Below are positions 35,245 through 44,672 of a stretch of DNA of 64,000 bases, in pieces (position 1 is the first letter of the stretch; every line of letters starts with the position of its first letter). Below the pieces are notes generated by a model. The model was not told where the DNA came from. It saw only the letters and a list, made by a program, of their open reading frames with translations, and did not search any database. Source of the stretch: Streptomyces sp. NBC_01231 (lineage in GTDB: Bacteria; Actinomycetota; Actinomycetes; Streptomycetales; Streptomycetaceae); NCBI GenBank assembly GCA_035999765.1, contig CP108521.1, positions 4,526,001 to 4,590,000 on the forward strand, read 5' to 3'. The translations under genes were made by a program, and so were the position numbers.

Positions 35245-35871
35245 TCACATTCCCGTCTGCCCCGCGAGTCCGGCCGGAGTCCCGGCGCCCCGCAGCAGGG
35301 TGTCCACGACGCGGGTGGCGAGCGCGTCCGTGTCGCTGCCTCCCGCTCCCTCCTTGGCCGCCTCGTGGATGAGGGCGTAGTAGACGCGCCTGGTCCAGTC
35401 GACGTCGATGTCGGGGCGGAGCACGCCCCCCTCCTGGGCGCGGCGGAAGAGCCGGAGGCAGGTGGCCCGGACCTCGGCGTGGATGCGGGCCGCCTCGGGG
35501 TGGGCGTCCTCGGCCGCGCGGTTCATGGCGAACGACCAGTCGGTCTTCACGCGGAGGACGTTGGCAGTGACCTGGTAGAGGGCGACGAGCGGCGGGGCAG
35601 CGTCCGGGCGGGCGGTGTCGACGGCGGCCGCGAACTGGCGGGCGGCCCAACCGGTGAGCTCGTCCAGGAGCGCCTCACGGGTGGCGAACCGGCGATGAAC
35701 CGTGGTCCGGGCGACGCCGGCGGCTCGGGCGAACTGCTCCATGGTCGCCGCCTGGTTGGTGGCCAGGACGCGCTCGGCCGCTTCCAGGATCGTCTGGACG
35801 GTCCGTTCGGTGTCGGCCCGCAGAGGCCGTTTCGCCTGCGGTTCCGTCTGCTGCTGCTTCTGCACCGTCAC
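35245..35871 (-). CDS. TetR family repressor
   Basis: 208 residues, classical TetR. HTH in residues about 25-70 (TILEAAERVLATNQAATMEQFARAAGVARTTVHRRFATREALLDEL). The C-terminal ligand-binding helices end with HEAAKEGAGGSDTDALATRVVDTLLRG. GTG start without a clear RBS. Divergent from an aldo/keto reductase with an 18-bp palindrome in between, so it most likely represses itself and the reductase and responds to a substrate of that enzyme. Confidence 0.92.
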   Translation of the reverse strand: MTVQKQQQTEPQAKRPLRADTERTVQTILEAAERVLATNQAATMEQFARAAGVARTTVHRRFATREALLDELTGWAARQFAAAVDTARPDAAPPLVALYQVTANVLRVKTDWSFAMNRAAEDAHPEAARIHAEVRATCLRLFRRAQEGGVLRPDIDVDWTRRVYYALIHEAAKEGAGGSDTDALATRVVDTLLRGAGTPAGLAGQTGM

Positions 35872-35910
35872 GCCAACATGCTACATCCGTACTCCCTCAA
35901 AGGACCTACT

Positions 35911-35928
35911 TGCAACATCATTGTTGCA
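35911..35928. promoter_or_regulatory. TetR operator candidate TGCAACA-TCAT-TGTTGCA
   Basis: Perfect 7-4-7 inverted repeat in an AT-rich patch between the divergent TetR and aldo/keto reductase genes, 40 bp before the TetR start and 82 bp before the reductase start. Unrelated to the TCTGACG palindrome. Confidence 0.75.
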
Positions 35929-36010
35929 TGTCATAGGTTCATCGCGTCGGAGAGGTAGCAACTCTGCACCCCCGTTCGCGGGGAGAGGCGACATCAAGGA
36001 GCAGTGAGTG

Positions 36011-37057
36011 ATGCAGCGCAGGAAGCTGGGACGCACCGGCATATCGGTCAGCAAGTTCGCGCTGGGCACCCTGCGCCTGGGCGCGTGGGGGAACACGGAT
36101 CACGACGATGCGGTCCGGCTGATCCACACGGCCCTGGACGCCGGGATCAACCTCGTCGACACCGCCGACCAGTACTCGGGTGGCGAGGCCGAGGAGATCG
36201 TCGGCAAGGCGATCCGCGACCGCCGCGACGAGGTCGTGCTCGCGACGAAGGGGCACTTCCCAGTCCGCTTCAAGGACGAGGACCCCAACCGGCAGGGAAA
36301 CTCACGCCGTTGGCTCACCAAGGCCGTCGACGACAGTCTGCGCCGCCTGGGAACCGACCGCATCGACCTCTACCAGGTGCACCGCCCGGACCCGAGCACG
36401 GACATCGACGAGACGCTCTCGGTCCTGTCCGACCTGGTGCGCGCGGGCAAGATCATGGCCATCGGGACCTCGGACTTCCCCGCCGAACAACTCGTCGAGG
36501 CCCAGTGGACCGCCGACCGCCGGAGCCACATCCCCTTCCGCACCGAGCAGCCCCCGTACTCCGTCTTCGTGCGCGGGATCGAGGCGGACGTGCTGCCCAC
36601 CGCGCAGAAGTACGGACTCGGCGTGCTGACCTGGAGTCCACTCAACAGCGGCTGGCTGACCGGGCGGTTCCGCCGCGGCGAGCCGATCGAGATGAACGGG
36701 TTCCGACAGGCGGTCGCCCACAAGTTCAACCTCGACCTGCCGGGCAACCAGCGCAAACTCGACGCCGTCGAGCGCCTGTCGGCCTTGGCGGACGAGGCGG
36801 GAATCTCCCTGACGCACCTGGCGCTCGCCTTCGCGTCGACCCACCCGGCCGTCACCTCGGTGATCCTCGGCGCCCGCACGGCCGAGCAGCTCACCGACCA
36901 GCTCGCCGCCGCCGAGGTCCGGCTCGACGACGAGATCCTCGACCGCATCGACGAGATCGTCGCGCCCGGCGTCACGCTCAACCCCGCGGACATCGACTAC
37001 AGGCGGCCGGCTCTGACCGACTTCGAGCAGCGCCGCAGGCCCGCCCACCACCGCTGA
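36011..37057 (+). CDS. Aldo/keto reductase
   Basis: 348-residue NADPH-dependent reductase of the potassium-channel-beta/YajO-like AKR group. Barrel strand 1 GRTGISVSKFALGTLRLG; catalytic Tyr55 in DTADQYSGGEAEEIVG with Asp50; Lys80 in VVLATKGHF; His in YQVHRPDP; C-terminal NADPH-binding SVILGARTAEQLTDQL. ATG 36011 preferred (AAGGAG 8 bp upstream); a GTG one codon earlier is possible. Probably regulated by the divergent TetR protein through the palindrome between them. Confidence 0.93.
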   Translation: MQRRKLGRTGISVSKFALGTLRLGAWGNTDHDDAVRLIHTALDAGINLVDTADQYSGGEAEEIVGKAIRDRRDEVVLATKGHFPVRFKDEDPNRQGNSRRWLTKAVDDSLRRLGTDRIDLYQVHRPDPSTDIDETLSVLSDLVRAGKIMAIGTSDFPAEQLVEAQWTADRRSHIPFRTEQPPYSVFVRGIEADVLPTAQKYGLGVLTWSPLNSGWLTGRFRRGEPIEMNGFRQAVAHKFNLDLPGNQRKLDAVERLSALADEAGISLTHLALAFASTHPAVTSVILGARTAEQLTDQLAAAEVRLDDEILDRIDEIVAPGVTLNPADIDYRRPALTDFEQRRRPAHHR

Positions 37058-37189
37058 CGGCGGTCCGCCTGCGACGAGTTCCTGCGGCTCCCTGTTGGCG
37101 TCGACGCCCTCACCGCTGACGGAGGCTCGAGGGCGAGGGTTGTGGAGGTGTGGGTAAGCGTGGAAGGTGAGCGGGGTGCGGGAGTTAGC

Positions 37190-39481
37190 ATGCAGCCTGC
37201 AGACACTTTCAGTGGGGGCTGTGTGGTGGGTGATGCGTTGCTGGCCGGGCGATACCAGCTCAAGCAGTTGGTCGGGCGTGGTGGGATGGGCGAGGTGTGG
37301 GAGGCGTTCGATGAGCGTCTGGGGCGCACCGTCGCCGTCAAGGTCGTCTCGCTTCTGGCGGGCGGGGGGAGCGCGGCCGGTGAACTGCGGGTGCGTTTCC
37401 TGCGGGAGGCGCGGATCACCGCGGCGCTTCAGCACCCGGGCATCGTGGCCGTGCACGATCTCGGTGAGGCGGTCACCGCGGAGGGCAGTGCGCCGTTCCT
37501 GGTGATGGAGTTCCTGCGGGGCCAGGGTCTTGAGACCGTCGTACGCCGTGGTCCGGTACCCGGCCAGGAGGTCGCACGGTGGGGTGCGCAGATCTGCGAC
37601 GCGCTGGCCGAAGCGCATGCCGGCGGTGTTCTGCACCGCGACATCAAGCCTGCGAACGTGTTCATCACGGCGAACGGCGGGGTGAAGGTACTGGACTTCG
37701 GGATCGCGCGCGCCGCGGACCCGGCGGGGGCCGGAGAGCTGCTGACCCGCACCGGAACGGTGGTGGGAACGGCCGCCTACATGGCGCCGGAGCAGGCCCG
37801 CGGCCGCCCTGAGGAGCGCAGCGACCTGTACGCGGTGGGGTGCCTGCTCTTCGAACTGCTCACCGGCAGGCTGCCGTTCAGCGCTCCGGACGCGCTGGGT
37901 TATCTGACCGCGCACCTCAACGACACGCCGCCGGCCCCGAGCAGTGTCCTGCCCGGTCTGTCTGCCGCGTGGGACGAGCTCGTGCTGCGGCTGCTGGAGA
38001 AGGAACCCGGTGGGCGGTACGCGTCGGCCGCGGAACTGGCCGCCGAGCTGCGTGGCCTGTACGGGAGCGCGGGGGCGGCGGTGCCTGCGCGCCGCACGCC
38101 GACGGTCGTGGATGCGGGCGGGTCGCCCGCCCAGCCGTCCCCGGATGCCACGACGGCATCGGTGCCTGAGCCGCCCCGCCCGCCCGAGCTCACCCGGCGC
38201 AGCGCACTGGGGTGGGGTGCGGGGGTCCTCGCGCTGGGCGCCGCCGGGACCGCGGCCGCCGTGTATCTCACCGAGGAACCCGACAAGGGCCCGGTTGCCT
38301 GGTCGCAGAACATCGGTGACGCGCAGAGACTCGACAGGAACCACCCGACGTCCGTCGTCAGCGGTGGCCGCTGGTTCATCGCGAGCGGCGACGCCCCGTT
38401 CATGGTGCACGCCTTCGATGCCGCCCGGGGCGCCCGCTTGTGGAAGACCACGCTGAGCGGGCAGGGCTGGCACGTGGACGGCAGCCCGCAGTTCACCGTG
38501 GTCGGGCACGCGGCCATCGCCGCGAGCAAGTTGAAGGAGGAGCCGAGCCCCTGGCTCGATGCCTTCGACACCGCCGGCGGCAGACGGCTGTGGCGCCACG
38601 GGCTCGACTCACGGAGCTGGGGCGTGCACCGGTCCGGCGGCCTGGTCGTCGTGGCCGGCGACGGCAGTGTGGTCGGTCTCGACCCGCGTAGTGGAAATGA
38701 CCGGTGGGTGTTCCTCACGGACACGCCGGGAGGGGCGCTGTGCGTCGGGGACCTGGTGGTCAGCGGCGATACGGCGCTCTCGGCCCGGACCGGGAAGACC
38801 GCGTGGCAACAGTCAGGATTCAGCGCGAACGGCAGCCTGGCTCATGCGCTCGGAAAGTTCCTCCTCTTCTACGAGGCTGGCAAGAAGGCCGCCACCGATC
38901 TCGTATGCCGCTCGGCGCAGACCGGGGACGTGGTGTGGCGCACGCCGTTCAACGCCGCCGAGGAACAAGCCGGTTCGGCCGAGCGCAGCTTCGAGGCGGT
39001 CATCTCGGGCACCACCATCTTCCTGCCGCTGGCGGCAGGGGCCCGCCGCCGGCCCACGGCGGTGGACGCTGCCACCGGAAAGGTGAAGTGGACCTACGAC
39101 GGGCCCTACCGGCGGGCCTCCGACTACGGCGACGACGGCTCGGTCAAGCAGATCGAGGGTGTTCAGGGCGTGCTGGGGGTCGAGGGCGGATTCGTGGTGC
39201 CCACCGGCAAGGGCACGGTGTGCCTGAACGCGGACGACGGCCGGCAGCGCTGGCGCAGCAGCGACGAGGGTGCCGAACTCATCGGCAAGCACGTGCTGTT
39301 CACCACGCCCCGCGAGCGGATGTTCACGCAGTGGCGACACACGCGGATCGTCGACGCCCGGACCGGCCGTGAGGTCTGGACGGGCGACTTCGATACGGGC
39401 CTGGTCGCCCTTCCGCAGTCCACCGACGGCCGGGTCTTCATCGCGGACATGGATGGAAAACTGTGGGCCCTGCGGATCTGA
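37190..39481 (+). CDS. Membrane Ser/Thr protein kinase with extracytoplasmic PQQ-type propeller
   Basis: 763 residues. The N-terminal Hanks kinase has the Gly loop VGRGGMGEV, ATP-binding Lys51 (VAVKVV), catalytic Asp151 in HRDIKPAN, Asp169 in DFGIA and APEQ in the activation segment. A Pro-rich linker is followed by one membrane helix at about 337-362, preceded by RR (TRRSALGWGAGVLALGAAG). The outer half has repeated blades 'D...G...W' (LDPRSGNDRW, VDAATGKVKWTY, LNADDGRQRW, VDARTGREVW), a beta-propeller likely to sense a ligand. ATG chosen where GGGAG lies 6 bp upstream. A stand-alone receptor kinase with no obvious partner gene. Confidence 0.92.
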   Translation: MQPADTFSGGCVVGDALLAGRYQLKQLVGRGGMGEVWEAFDERLGRTVAVKVVSLLAGGGSAAGELRVRFLREARITAALQHPGIVAVHDLGEAVTAEGSAPFLVMEFLRGQGLETVVRRGPVPGQEVARWGAQICDALAEAHAGGVLHRDIKPANVFITANGGVKVLDFGIARAADPAGAGELLTRTGTVVGTAAYMAPEQARGRPEERSDLYAVGCLLFELLTGRLPFSAPDALGYLTAHLNDTPPAPSSVLPGLSAAWDELVLRLLEKEPGGRYASAAELAAELRGLYGSAGAAVPARRTPTVVDAGGSPAQPSPDATTASVPEPPRPPELTRRSALGWGAGVLALGAAGTAAAVYLTEEPDKGPVAWSQNIGDAQRLDRNHPTSVVSGGRWFIASGDAPFMVHAFDAARGARLWKTTLSGQGWHVDGSPQFTVVGHAAIAASKLKEEPSPWLDAFDTAGGRRLWRHGLDSRSWGVHRSGGLVVVAGDGSVVGLDPRSGNDRWVFLTDTPGGALCVGDLVVSGDTALSARTGKTAWQQSGFSANGSLAHALGKFLLFYEAGKKAATDLVCRSAQTGDVVWRTPFNAAEEQAGSAERSFEAVISGTTIFLPLAAGARRRPTAVDAATGKVKWTYDGPYRRASDYGDDGSVKQIEGVQGVLGVEGGFVVPTGKGTVCLNADDGRQRWRSSDEGAELIGKHVLFTTPRERMFTQWRHTRIVDARTGREVWTGDFDTGLVALPQSTDGRVFIADMDGKLWALRI

Positions 39482-39529
39482 ACTTTGCACCCCTATGTGC
39501 TCTGATCAGCCCTGATGGAACGCTCTCCC

Positions 39530-40164
39530 AAGCCCGATCCACTTGGGCGGGTGGCTCAGTGTCGGCCCGTGTGGCGGAGCCGGCCCGGATCATTCTGGCC
39601 TGTGCGGGGGGAGCGTCAATACCGGTGCAGCGGCGGCCTTCGGGGTGTACACGGAAACGGTGCGCAAGTGGCGCTCGCGGTTCGTGACCCGGCGGATGGC
39701 GGGCCTGGTGGACGAGCCGCGGCCGGGTCGGCGCAAGCCGGAGCTGGTGCTTTCCGAGGCCGAGTGTGCGGAGCTGACGCGCTGGATGCGGCGGGCGAAG
39801 ACCGCGCAGTTCCTGGCCCTGCGGGCGAGGATCATGCTTCGGTGCGCGGAAGGCGGGACGAACAAGGAGATCGCCGCCGAACTCGGTGTGTCGCAGGGAA
39901 CGGTGAATCGCTGGCGGTCGAGGTTCAGCCGGCTGCGGCTGGACGGGCTGACCGACGAGCCGCGTCCCGGCAGACCGTCCTCGATCCTGCTGGACCAGGT
40001 CGAGGACGTGCTCACGGCCACGCTGGAGTCCGCCCCGGGCAAGGACACCCACTGGTCGCGGGCCTCAATGGCGAAGCACTCACCTGGACAAGACCGCCGA
40101 CGAGATCCTCAACTCCCTCGCCGACTACCTCACCAAAATCAACCCGCCGACCACTGAGACCTGA
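39530..40164 (+). pseudogene. Decayed IS630-family transposase
   Basis: Remnant in at least three pieces. An N-terminal fragment in one frame (RVAEPARIILACAGG, about 39564-39608) is followed by a frameshift into two helix-turn-helix segments (YTETVRKWRSRF; NKEIAAELGVSQGTVNRWRSRF with DEPRPGRP after each). The frame breaks again after DTHWSRASMA near 40071. The normal C-terminus HLDKTADEILNSLADYLTKIN then appears in a different frame at 40081-40164. Nearly the whole DDE catalytic domain is missing, so the element cannot move by itself. No clear terminal inverted repeat pair is visible. Confidence 0.85.
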
Positions 40165-40271
40165 AAGAGACTTGGTCTCGTCATTTCTGGCGCATCACAC
40201 TTAGGCCGAGCCATCGACAGACCTCGCCTGGTAGACAAAGAACAAGCTAAGACCCGTCCCGGACCCCTGTC

Positions 40272-40841
40272 CTACTTGACGACGACCACCGGCGTGCCCG
40301 TCTCGCCGAACGTCCACAGCGCCGCCCCGTCCGTCTTGCCCGTCCGGATGCCGCTGGTCTGCTTCCCGGAGGCGACGGCGGGCGGTGAGGAACCGTCCAG
40401 GGCGTTGGAGAACGCGATCGACAGGCCGGACTTGGCCGCGAAGTACATGATGTGCTCGATCTGCACGCCGTCGGAGCCGGTGGTGGACTCCGTGCGCTGG
40501 GAGATCGTGTAGTTGCCGGGGTCCGGGCCGACCGTGCCCGGCCACACCGCGAAGCTCCGGCGGGAGACGTCGCTGGCGTCCACCAGCCACACCCGCTTCC
40601 GGCCGACGGAGTAGACCACGCGCCGCCCGGTGCCGGAGTCGTCCGGCACCGCGGTGGGCGCGGCGGACTTCGACACGGAGGGCCGCGGGCTCGCCGCTGT
40701 CGAGGCGTTCGGCCGGGCGGTGGCGGTGGGGTGCGGTCCCCGGTCCGCCTGCACGGCCAGCACGATGACCGCCGCGACAGCGCCCACCGTCAGACCGGTC
40801 ACCCAGACCCACGAGGGAAGCCGTCGGGCAGGCACGGGCAC
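40272..40841 (-). CDS. Membrane-anchored extracytoplasmic protein of unknown function
   Basis: 189 residues. A short basic N-terminus, one hydrophobic helix (WVWVTGLTVGAVAAVIVLAV, about 11-31), then a Pro/Ser/Thr/Ala linker and a small soluble domain outside the membrane (RRVVYSVGRKRVWLVDASDVSRRSFAV ... AALWTFGETGTPVVVVK). Not recognised. GTG start with GAGGAG upstream. Separate from the fbiC gene downstream by 94 bp on its start side; the region between holds only its promoter. Codon use is normal. Confidence 0.7.
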   Translation of the reverse strand: MPVPARRLPSWVWVTGLTVGAVAAVIVLAVQADRGPHPTATARPNASTAASPRPSVSKSAAPTAVPDDSGTGRRVVYSVGRKRVWLVDASDVSRRSFAVWPGTVGPDPGNYTISQRTESTTGSDGVQIEHIMYFAAKSGLSIAFSNALDGSSPPAVASGKQTSGIRTGKTDGAALWTFGETGTPVVVVK

Positions 40842-40935
40842 GCATCTCCTCAGCTACGGGACCCCTCCCACGAGGGGTCCGATCATCGTACTGTGGGCGG
40901 CCCGCGCTGCCCTCCACGCTCCGGCGCCGGTTCGC

Positions 40936-43521
40936 TCAGTCCAGCACCGGCAGCAGCTCCGGCAGGTGCCCGTCCGAGGCGGTCGCCGCGTGCTGCCGTT
41001 CCTCCGGTACGTCCCCGTACAGCGTGGTGCGCGGCTTCGCCGGACGGCCGGCCGCGTCGGCCACCGCGATCAGGTCCTTGACGGACTTGTACGAGCCGTA
41101 GGAGGAGCCCGCCATCCGGGAGATGGTCTCCTCCATCAGCGTGCCGCCGAGGTCGTTCGCGCCGGAGCGGAGCATCTCGGCCGCGCCCTCCGTGCCGAGC
41201 TTCACCCAGCTGGTCTGGATGTTGGGGATGTGCGGGTGCAGGAGCAGCCGGGCCATCGCCGTCACCGCCCGGTTGTCCCGCATGGTCGGGCCGGGCCGCG
41301 CGATGCCCGCCAGGTACACCGGCGCGTTGGTGTGGATGAAGGGGAGCGTGACGAACTCCGTGAAGCCGCCGGTGCGTTGCTGGATCCCGGCGAGCGTCCG
41401 CAGGTGCCCCAGCCAGTGCCTCGGCTGGTCCACGTGCCCGTACATCATCGTCGAGGACGACCGGATGCCCAGCTCGTGCGCGGTCGTGACCACCTCGATC
41501 CAGGTGGCGGCCGGCAGCTTGCCCTTGGTCAGGATCCAGCGGACCTCGTCGTCGAGGATCTCGGCGGCCGTGCCGGGAATCGAGTCGAGACCGGCCTCCT
41601 TCGCCGCCGTCAGCCACTCGCGGATCGACATCCCGGTGCGGCTCGCGCCGTTGACGACCTCCATCGGCGAGAAGGCGTGCACATGCATGCCGGGGACGCG
41701 CTCCTTCACCGCCTTCGCGATGTCGAAGTACGCCGTGCCGGGCAGGTCCGGGTGAATGCCGCCCTGCATGCAGACCTCCACCGCGCCCACCTCCCAGGCC
41801 TGTTGGGCACGGTCGGCGACCTGGTCCAGGGAGAGCGTGTACGCGTCGGCGTCGGTACGGCGTTGCGCGAAGGCGCAGAAACGGCAGCCGGTGTAGCAGA
41901 CGTTGGTGAAGTTGATGTTCCGGGTGACGATGTACGTCACGTCGTCACCGACCACCGACTTACGGACGTCGTCCGCCACCTCGCACAGCGCGTCCAGCGC
42001 CGGGCCGTCCGCGTGCAGCAGGGCGAGGGCCTCGTCGTCGGTCAGCCTCGTCGGGTCGTCGGCCGCCGTGGCCAGCGCCTGCCGTACGTCCGTGTCGATG
42101 CGCTCGGGTGCCATGCCGGGGACGGCCGCCTCACGCAGGGCGCCCCAGTCGCCGTACACCTCGTCGAAGTCGTCGCGGCGGTCGGAGGTGCGGCCCTCGG
42201 TGTCGATGGTGCGGTGCAGGTCGGTTCGGCCGGTCGACTCGAAGACCTCCTCGGGCTCCTGCCAGGGGTGACCCTCGACCACCGCGTCCGGCCGCGCGAG
42301 CCCCGTCTCCGGGTCCGCCAGCGCGGCCACGTGCGGACGCAGCCGCGGGTCCAGCCAGGGCTCGCCGCGCCGGACGAACTCGGGATACACACACAGACGC
42401 TCCCGCAGCTCGAACCCGGCCGCCTCGGACCGTGCCGCGAGTTCCTCGATCTGCGGCCAGGGGCGTTCGGGGTTGACGTGGTCGATGGTGAGCGGGGAGA
42501 CCCCGCCCCAGTCGTCGATACCGGCCCCTATCAGCCGCTCGTACTCGGAGTCGACCAGGTTCGGCGGGGCCTGCAGACAGGCGGCCGGGCCCATGATGTG
42601 GCGGGCGACGGCCACCGTGGCGACCAGCTCGTCGAGTTCCGCGTCCGGCATGCCGCGCATCGCGGTGTCCGGCTTGGCGCGGAAGTTCTGGATGATCAGT
42701 TCCTGGACGGAGTGATAGGCCCGGGAGACCTTCCGCAGCGCGAACAGGGACTCGGCCCGCTCCTCGAACGTCTCGCCGATCCCGATCAGGATCCCGGACG
42801 TGAAGGGCACGGAGGAACGGCCGGCGTCCTCCAGGACCCGCAACCGGACGGCCGGTTCCTTGTCCGGGGAGCCGTGGTGCGGGCCGCCGGGCTCGGACCA
42901 CAGCCTGGTCGCGGTCGTCTCCAGCATCATGCCCATGGACGGGGCGACCGGCTTGAGCCGCTGGAAGTCGGTCCAGGTCAGCACCCCGGGGTTGAGGTGG
43001 GGCAGCAGGCCCGTCTCCTCCAGGATCCGGATGGAGATGGCGCGGACGTAGGCGATGGTGTCGTCGTAGCCGTGCGCGTCGAGCCACTCGCGGGCCTCCG
43101 GCCAGCGGTCCTCGGGCTTGTCGCCGAGGGTGATCAGGGCTTCCTTGCAGCCGAGGGCGGCACCACGACGCGCCACGTCGAGCACCTCGTCGGGCGACAT
43201 GAACATCCCGTGCCCCTCCCGGCGCAGCTTGCCGGGCACGGTGACGAAGGTGCAGTAGTGGCACTTGTCCCGGCACAGCCGGGTGAGCGGGATGAAGACG
43301 CTCTTCGAGTACGTGATGACGCCTTGGCGGCCCGCCGCCTCCAGGCCCGCGTCCCGCACCCGGGCGGCGGACGCGGTGAGGTCGTCGAGGGCCTCGCCGC
43401 GGGCCTGGAGCAGCACCGCCGCCTCGGACACGTCGAGGGCGACGCCGTCCCGGGCGCGTTTGAGGGCGCGACGCATGGAGTTGTCGGTGGGTCCGGTTCC
43501 GGGGGTCGCGGAGGTCGTCAT
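40936..43521 (-). CDS. fbiC: Bifunctional FO synthase (CofG/CofH), coenzyme F420 biosynthesis
   Basis: 861-residue fusion, standard for actinobacterial FbiC, which makes the deazaflavin FO from tyrosine and 5-amino-6-ribitylamino-uracil with two radical-SAM domains. The CofG half has its 4Fe-4S motif C83RDKC87HYC90. The CofH half has [10 protein letters not shown] near residue 543. Further marks are [10 protein letters not shown] and [15 protein letters not shown]. Cytosolic. The ATG start lacks a strong Shine-Dalgarno. It supplies the cofactor for the luciferase-like oxidoreductases encoded at 43.7 and 58.9 kb if these use F420. Confidence 0.96.
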   Translation of the reverse strand: MTTSATPGTGPTDNSMRRALKRARDGVALDVSEAAVLLQARGEALDDLTASAARVRDAGLEAAGRQGVITYSKSVFIPLTRLCRDKCHYCTFVTVPGKLRREGHGMFMSPDEVLDVARRGAALGCKEALITLGDKPEDRWPEAREWLDAHGYDDTIAYVRAISIRILEETGLLPHLNPGVLTWTDFQRLKPVAPSMGMMLETTATRLWSEPGGPHHGSPDKEPAVRLRVLEDAGRSSVPFTSGILIGIGETFEERAESLFALRKVSRAYHSVQELIIQNFRAKPDTAMRGMPDAELDELVATVAVARHIMGPAACLQAPPNLVDSEYERLIGAGIDDWGGVSPLTIDHVNPERPWPQIEELAARSEAAGFELRERLCVYPEFVRRGEPWLDPRLRPHVAALADPETGLARPDAVVEGHPWQEPEEVFESTGRTDLHRTIDTEGRTSDRRDDFDEVYGDWGALREAAVPGMAPERIDTDVRQALATAADDPTRLTDDEALALLHADGPALDALCEVADDVRKSVVGDDVTYIVTRNINFTNVCYTGCRFCAFAQRRTDADAYTLSLDQVADRAQQAWEVGAVEVCMQGGIHPDLPGTAYFDIAKAVKERVPGMHVHAFSPMEVVNGASRTGMSIREWLTAAKEAGLDSIPGTAAEILDDEVRWILTKGKLPAATWIEVVTTAHELGIRSSSTMMYGHVDQPRHWLGHLRTLAGIQQRTGGFTEFVTLPFIHTNAPVYLAGIARPGPTMRDNRAVTAMARLLLHPHIPNIQTSWVKLGTEGAAEMLRSGANDLGGTLMEETISRMAGSSYGSYKSVKDLIAVADAAGRPAKPRTTLYGDVPEERQHAATASDGHLPELLPVLD

Positions 43522-43607
43522 CCTTCGAGCATACGGAGGGGCTCCGCCGGTTCAGCGGGGACGGGGTGCCTGGAGGGGCTGCGGTGCGTGGCGGGGTGCG
43601 GGTGGTT

Positions 43608-43646
43608 GGTGGCTGGTCGCGCAGTTCCCCGCGCCCCCAGGTGGGC
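43608..43646 (+). repeat. Dispersed intergenic element (GTCGCGCAGTTCCCCGCGCC type)
   Basis: The segment around GGTCGCGCAGTTCCCCGCGC resembles a short sequence that I know to be very common between Streptomyces genes; a diverged relative lies at 54169-54235. It is GC rich and partly self-complementary. Confidence 0.55.
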
Positions 43647-43660
43647 TGCCCGGCCCTCGG

Positions 43661-44506
43661 CTACAAGTACGCCGCGTATTCGTCCAGCGCCCGCAGCACC
43701 TCCGCCTCCCCCGCGGGCGGCAGCTGCACCACGACCTCCTCGATGCCGAGGTCCGCGTAGTGCGCGAGCTTGCCCGGGCTCGGGTGGACGGCGTACGGGA
43801 CGATCTGGAGGCCGGCCGGGTCCCGGCCGGCGTCCGCCCAGGCCGCCCGGAGCACGGGCAGCGACTCGGACAGGCCCCGCCCGCCGATCGGCAGCCACCC
43901 GTCGGCGTACGCGCAGATGTGGGCGAACAGCTTCGGGCCGGCGGCCCCGCCGACGAGCGTGCGCGGCCCGACGACCGGTCCGCGCGCCTTCTGTACCGGT
44001 TTGGGGTACGCGAAGCTGGCCCGCACGCTGCCGAACTCCCCCTCGTACGGAGTCGGCGCCTCGCTCCACAGGGCCCGCATCAGCGCCATCCGGTCCCGGA
44101 CGAGCTCACGCCGGGTGCGCCACTCGACCCCGTGGTCGGCGGCCTCCTCGACGTTCCAGCCGAAGCCGAGGCCGAGCGTGAACCGCCCGCCGGAGAGGTG
44201 GTCGAGTGTCGCGACCTGCTTGGCGAGGTCGATCGGGTCGTGCTGGGCGACCAGTGTGATGCCGGTGCCCAGGCCCAGCCGCTCGGTCACCGCCGCCGCC
44301 TGGCCGAGCGCGACGAAGGGGTCGAGGGTACGGCCGTACTCGGGCGGCAGGTCCCCGCCGGCCGGGTACGGGCTGGTCCGCTCGACGGGGATGTGCGTGT
44401 GCTCGGGCAGATACAGCCCGGCGAACCCGCGGTGCTCCAGCTCGCGGGCGAGCCGGGTCGGGGCGATCGTCTCGTCGGTGAGGAAGACCGTCACGGAGAT
44501 GCGCAT
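43661..44506 (-). CDS. LLM class (probably F420-dependent) oxidoreductase
   Basis: 281-residue luciferase-like TIM-barrel enzyme: ISVTVFLTDETIAPTRLARELEHRGFAGLYLPEHTHI at the N-terminus, LGTGITLVAQHDPIDLAKQVATLDHLSGGRFTLGLGFGWNVEE, the F420/FMN-binding heart of the family, and VGGAAGPKLFAHICAYADGWLP. ATG 44506 chosen at the family start. It has no RBS, but TACAGAT ends 5 bp before it, consistent with a leaderless message. It lies next to fbiC, tail following start, on the same strand. Substrate unknown. Confidence 0.9.
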   Translation of the reverse strand: MRISVTVFLTDETIAPTRLARELEHRGFAGLYLPEHTHIPVERTSPYPAGGDLPPEYGRTLDPFVALGQAAAVTERLGLGTGITLVAQHDPIDLAKQVATLDHLSGGRFTLGLGFGWNVEEAADHGVEWRTRRELVRDRMALMRALWSEAPTPYEGEFGSVRASFAYPKPVQKARGPVVGPRTLVGGAAGPKLFAHICAYADGWLPIGGRGLSESLPVLRAAWADAGRDPAGLQIVPYAVHPSPGKLAHYADLGIEEVVVQLPPAGEAEVLRALDEYAAYL

Positions 44507-44672
44507 GGCACATCTGTACCGGCTACCGGTCCAGCTGTCCATACCGACCAGTCGGCATCGTTCGGGCGCTCGAGGGGCATCTCATCGGACGCCCATGCGA
44601 AGCCATGGGTCGAGATGCGCCAATTCCCCTGTCTTTCCACGGCAGTTCACACGTGTCCGGCACGGTGGAGGC

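Noticed and set aside
39482..40271. Intact insertion sequence with terminal inverted repeats
   Set aside because: No matching ends were found and the transposase lacks its catalytic domain.
40630..44181. 1183-codon plus-strand frame through the fbiC region
   Set aside because: Antisense shadow of fbiC and the LLM gene; the radical-SAM motifs are on the minus strand.
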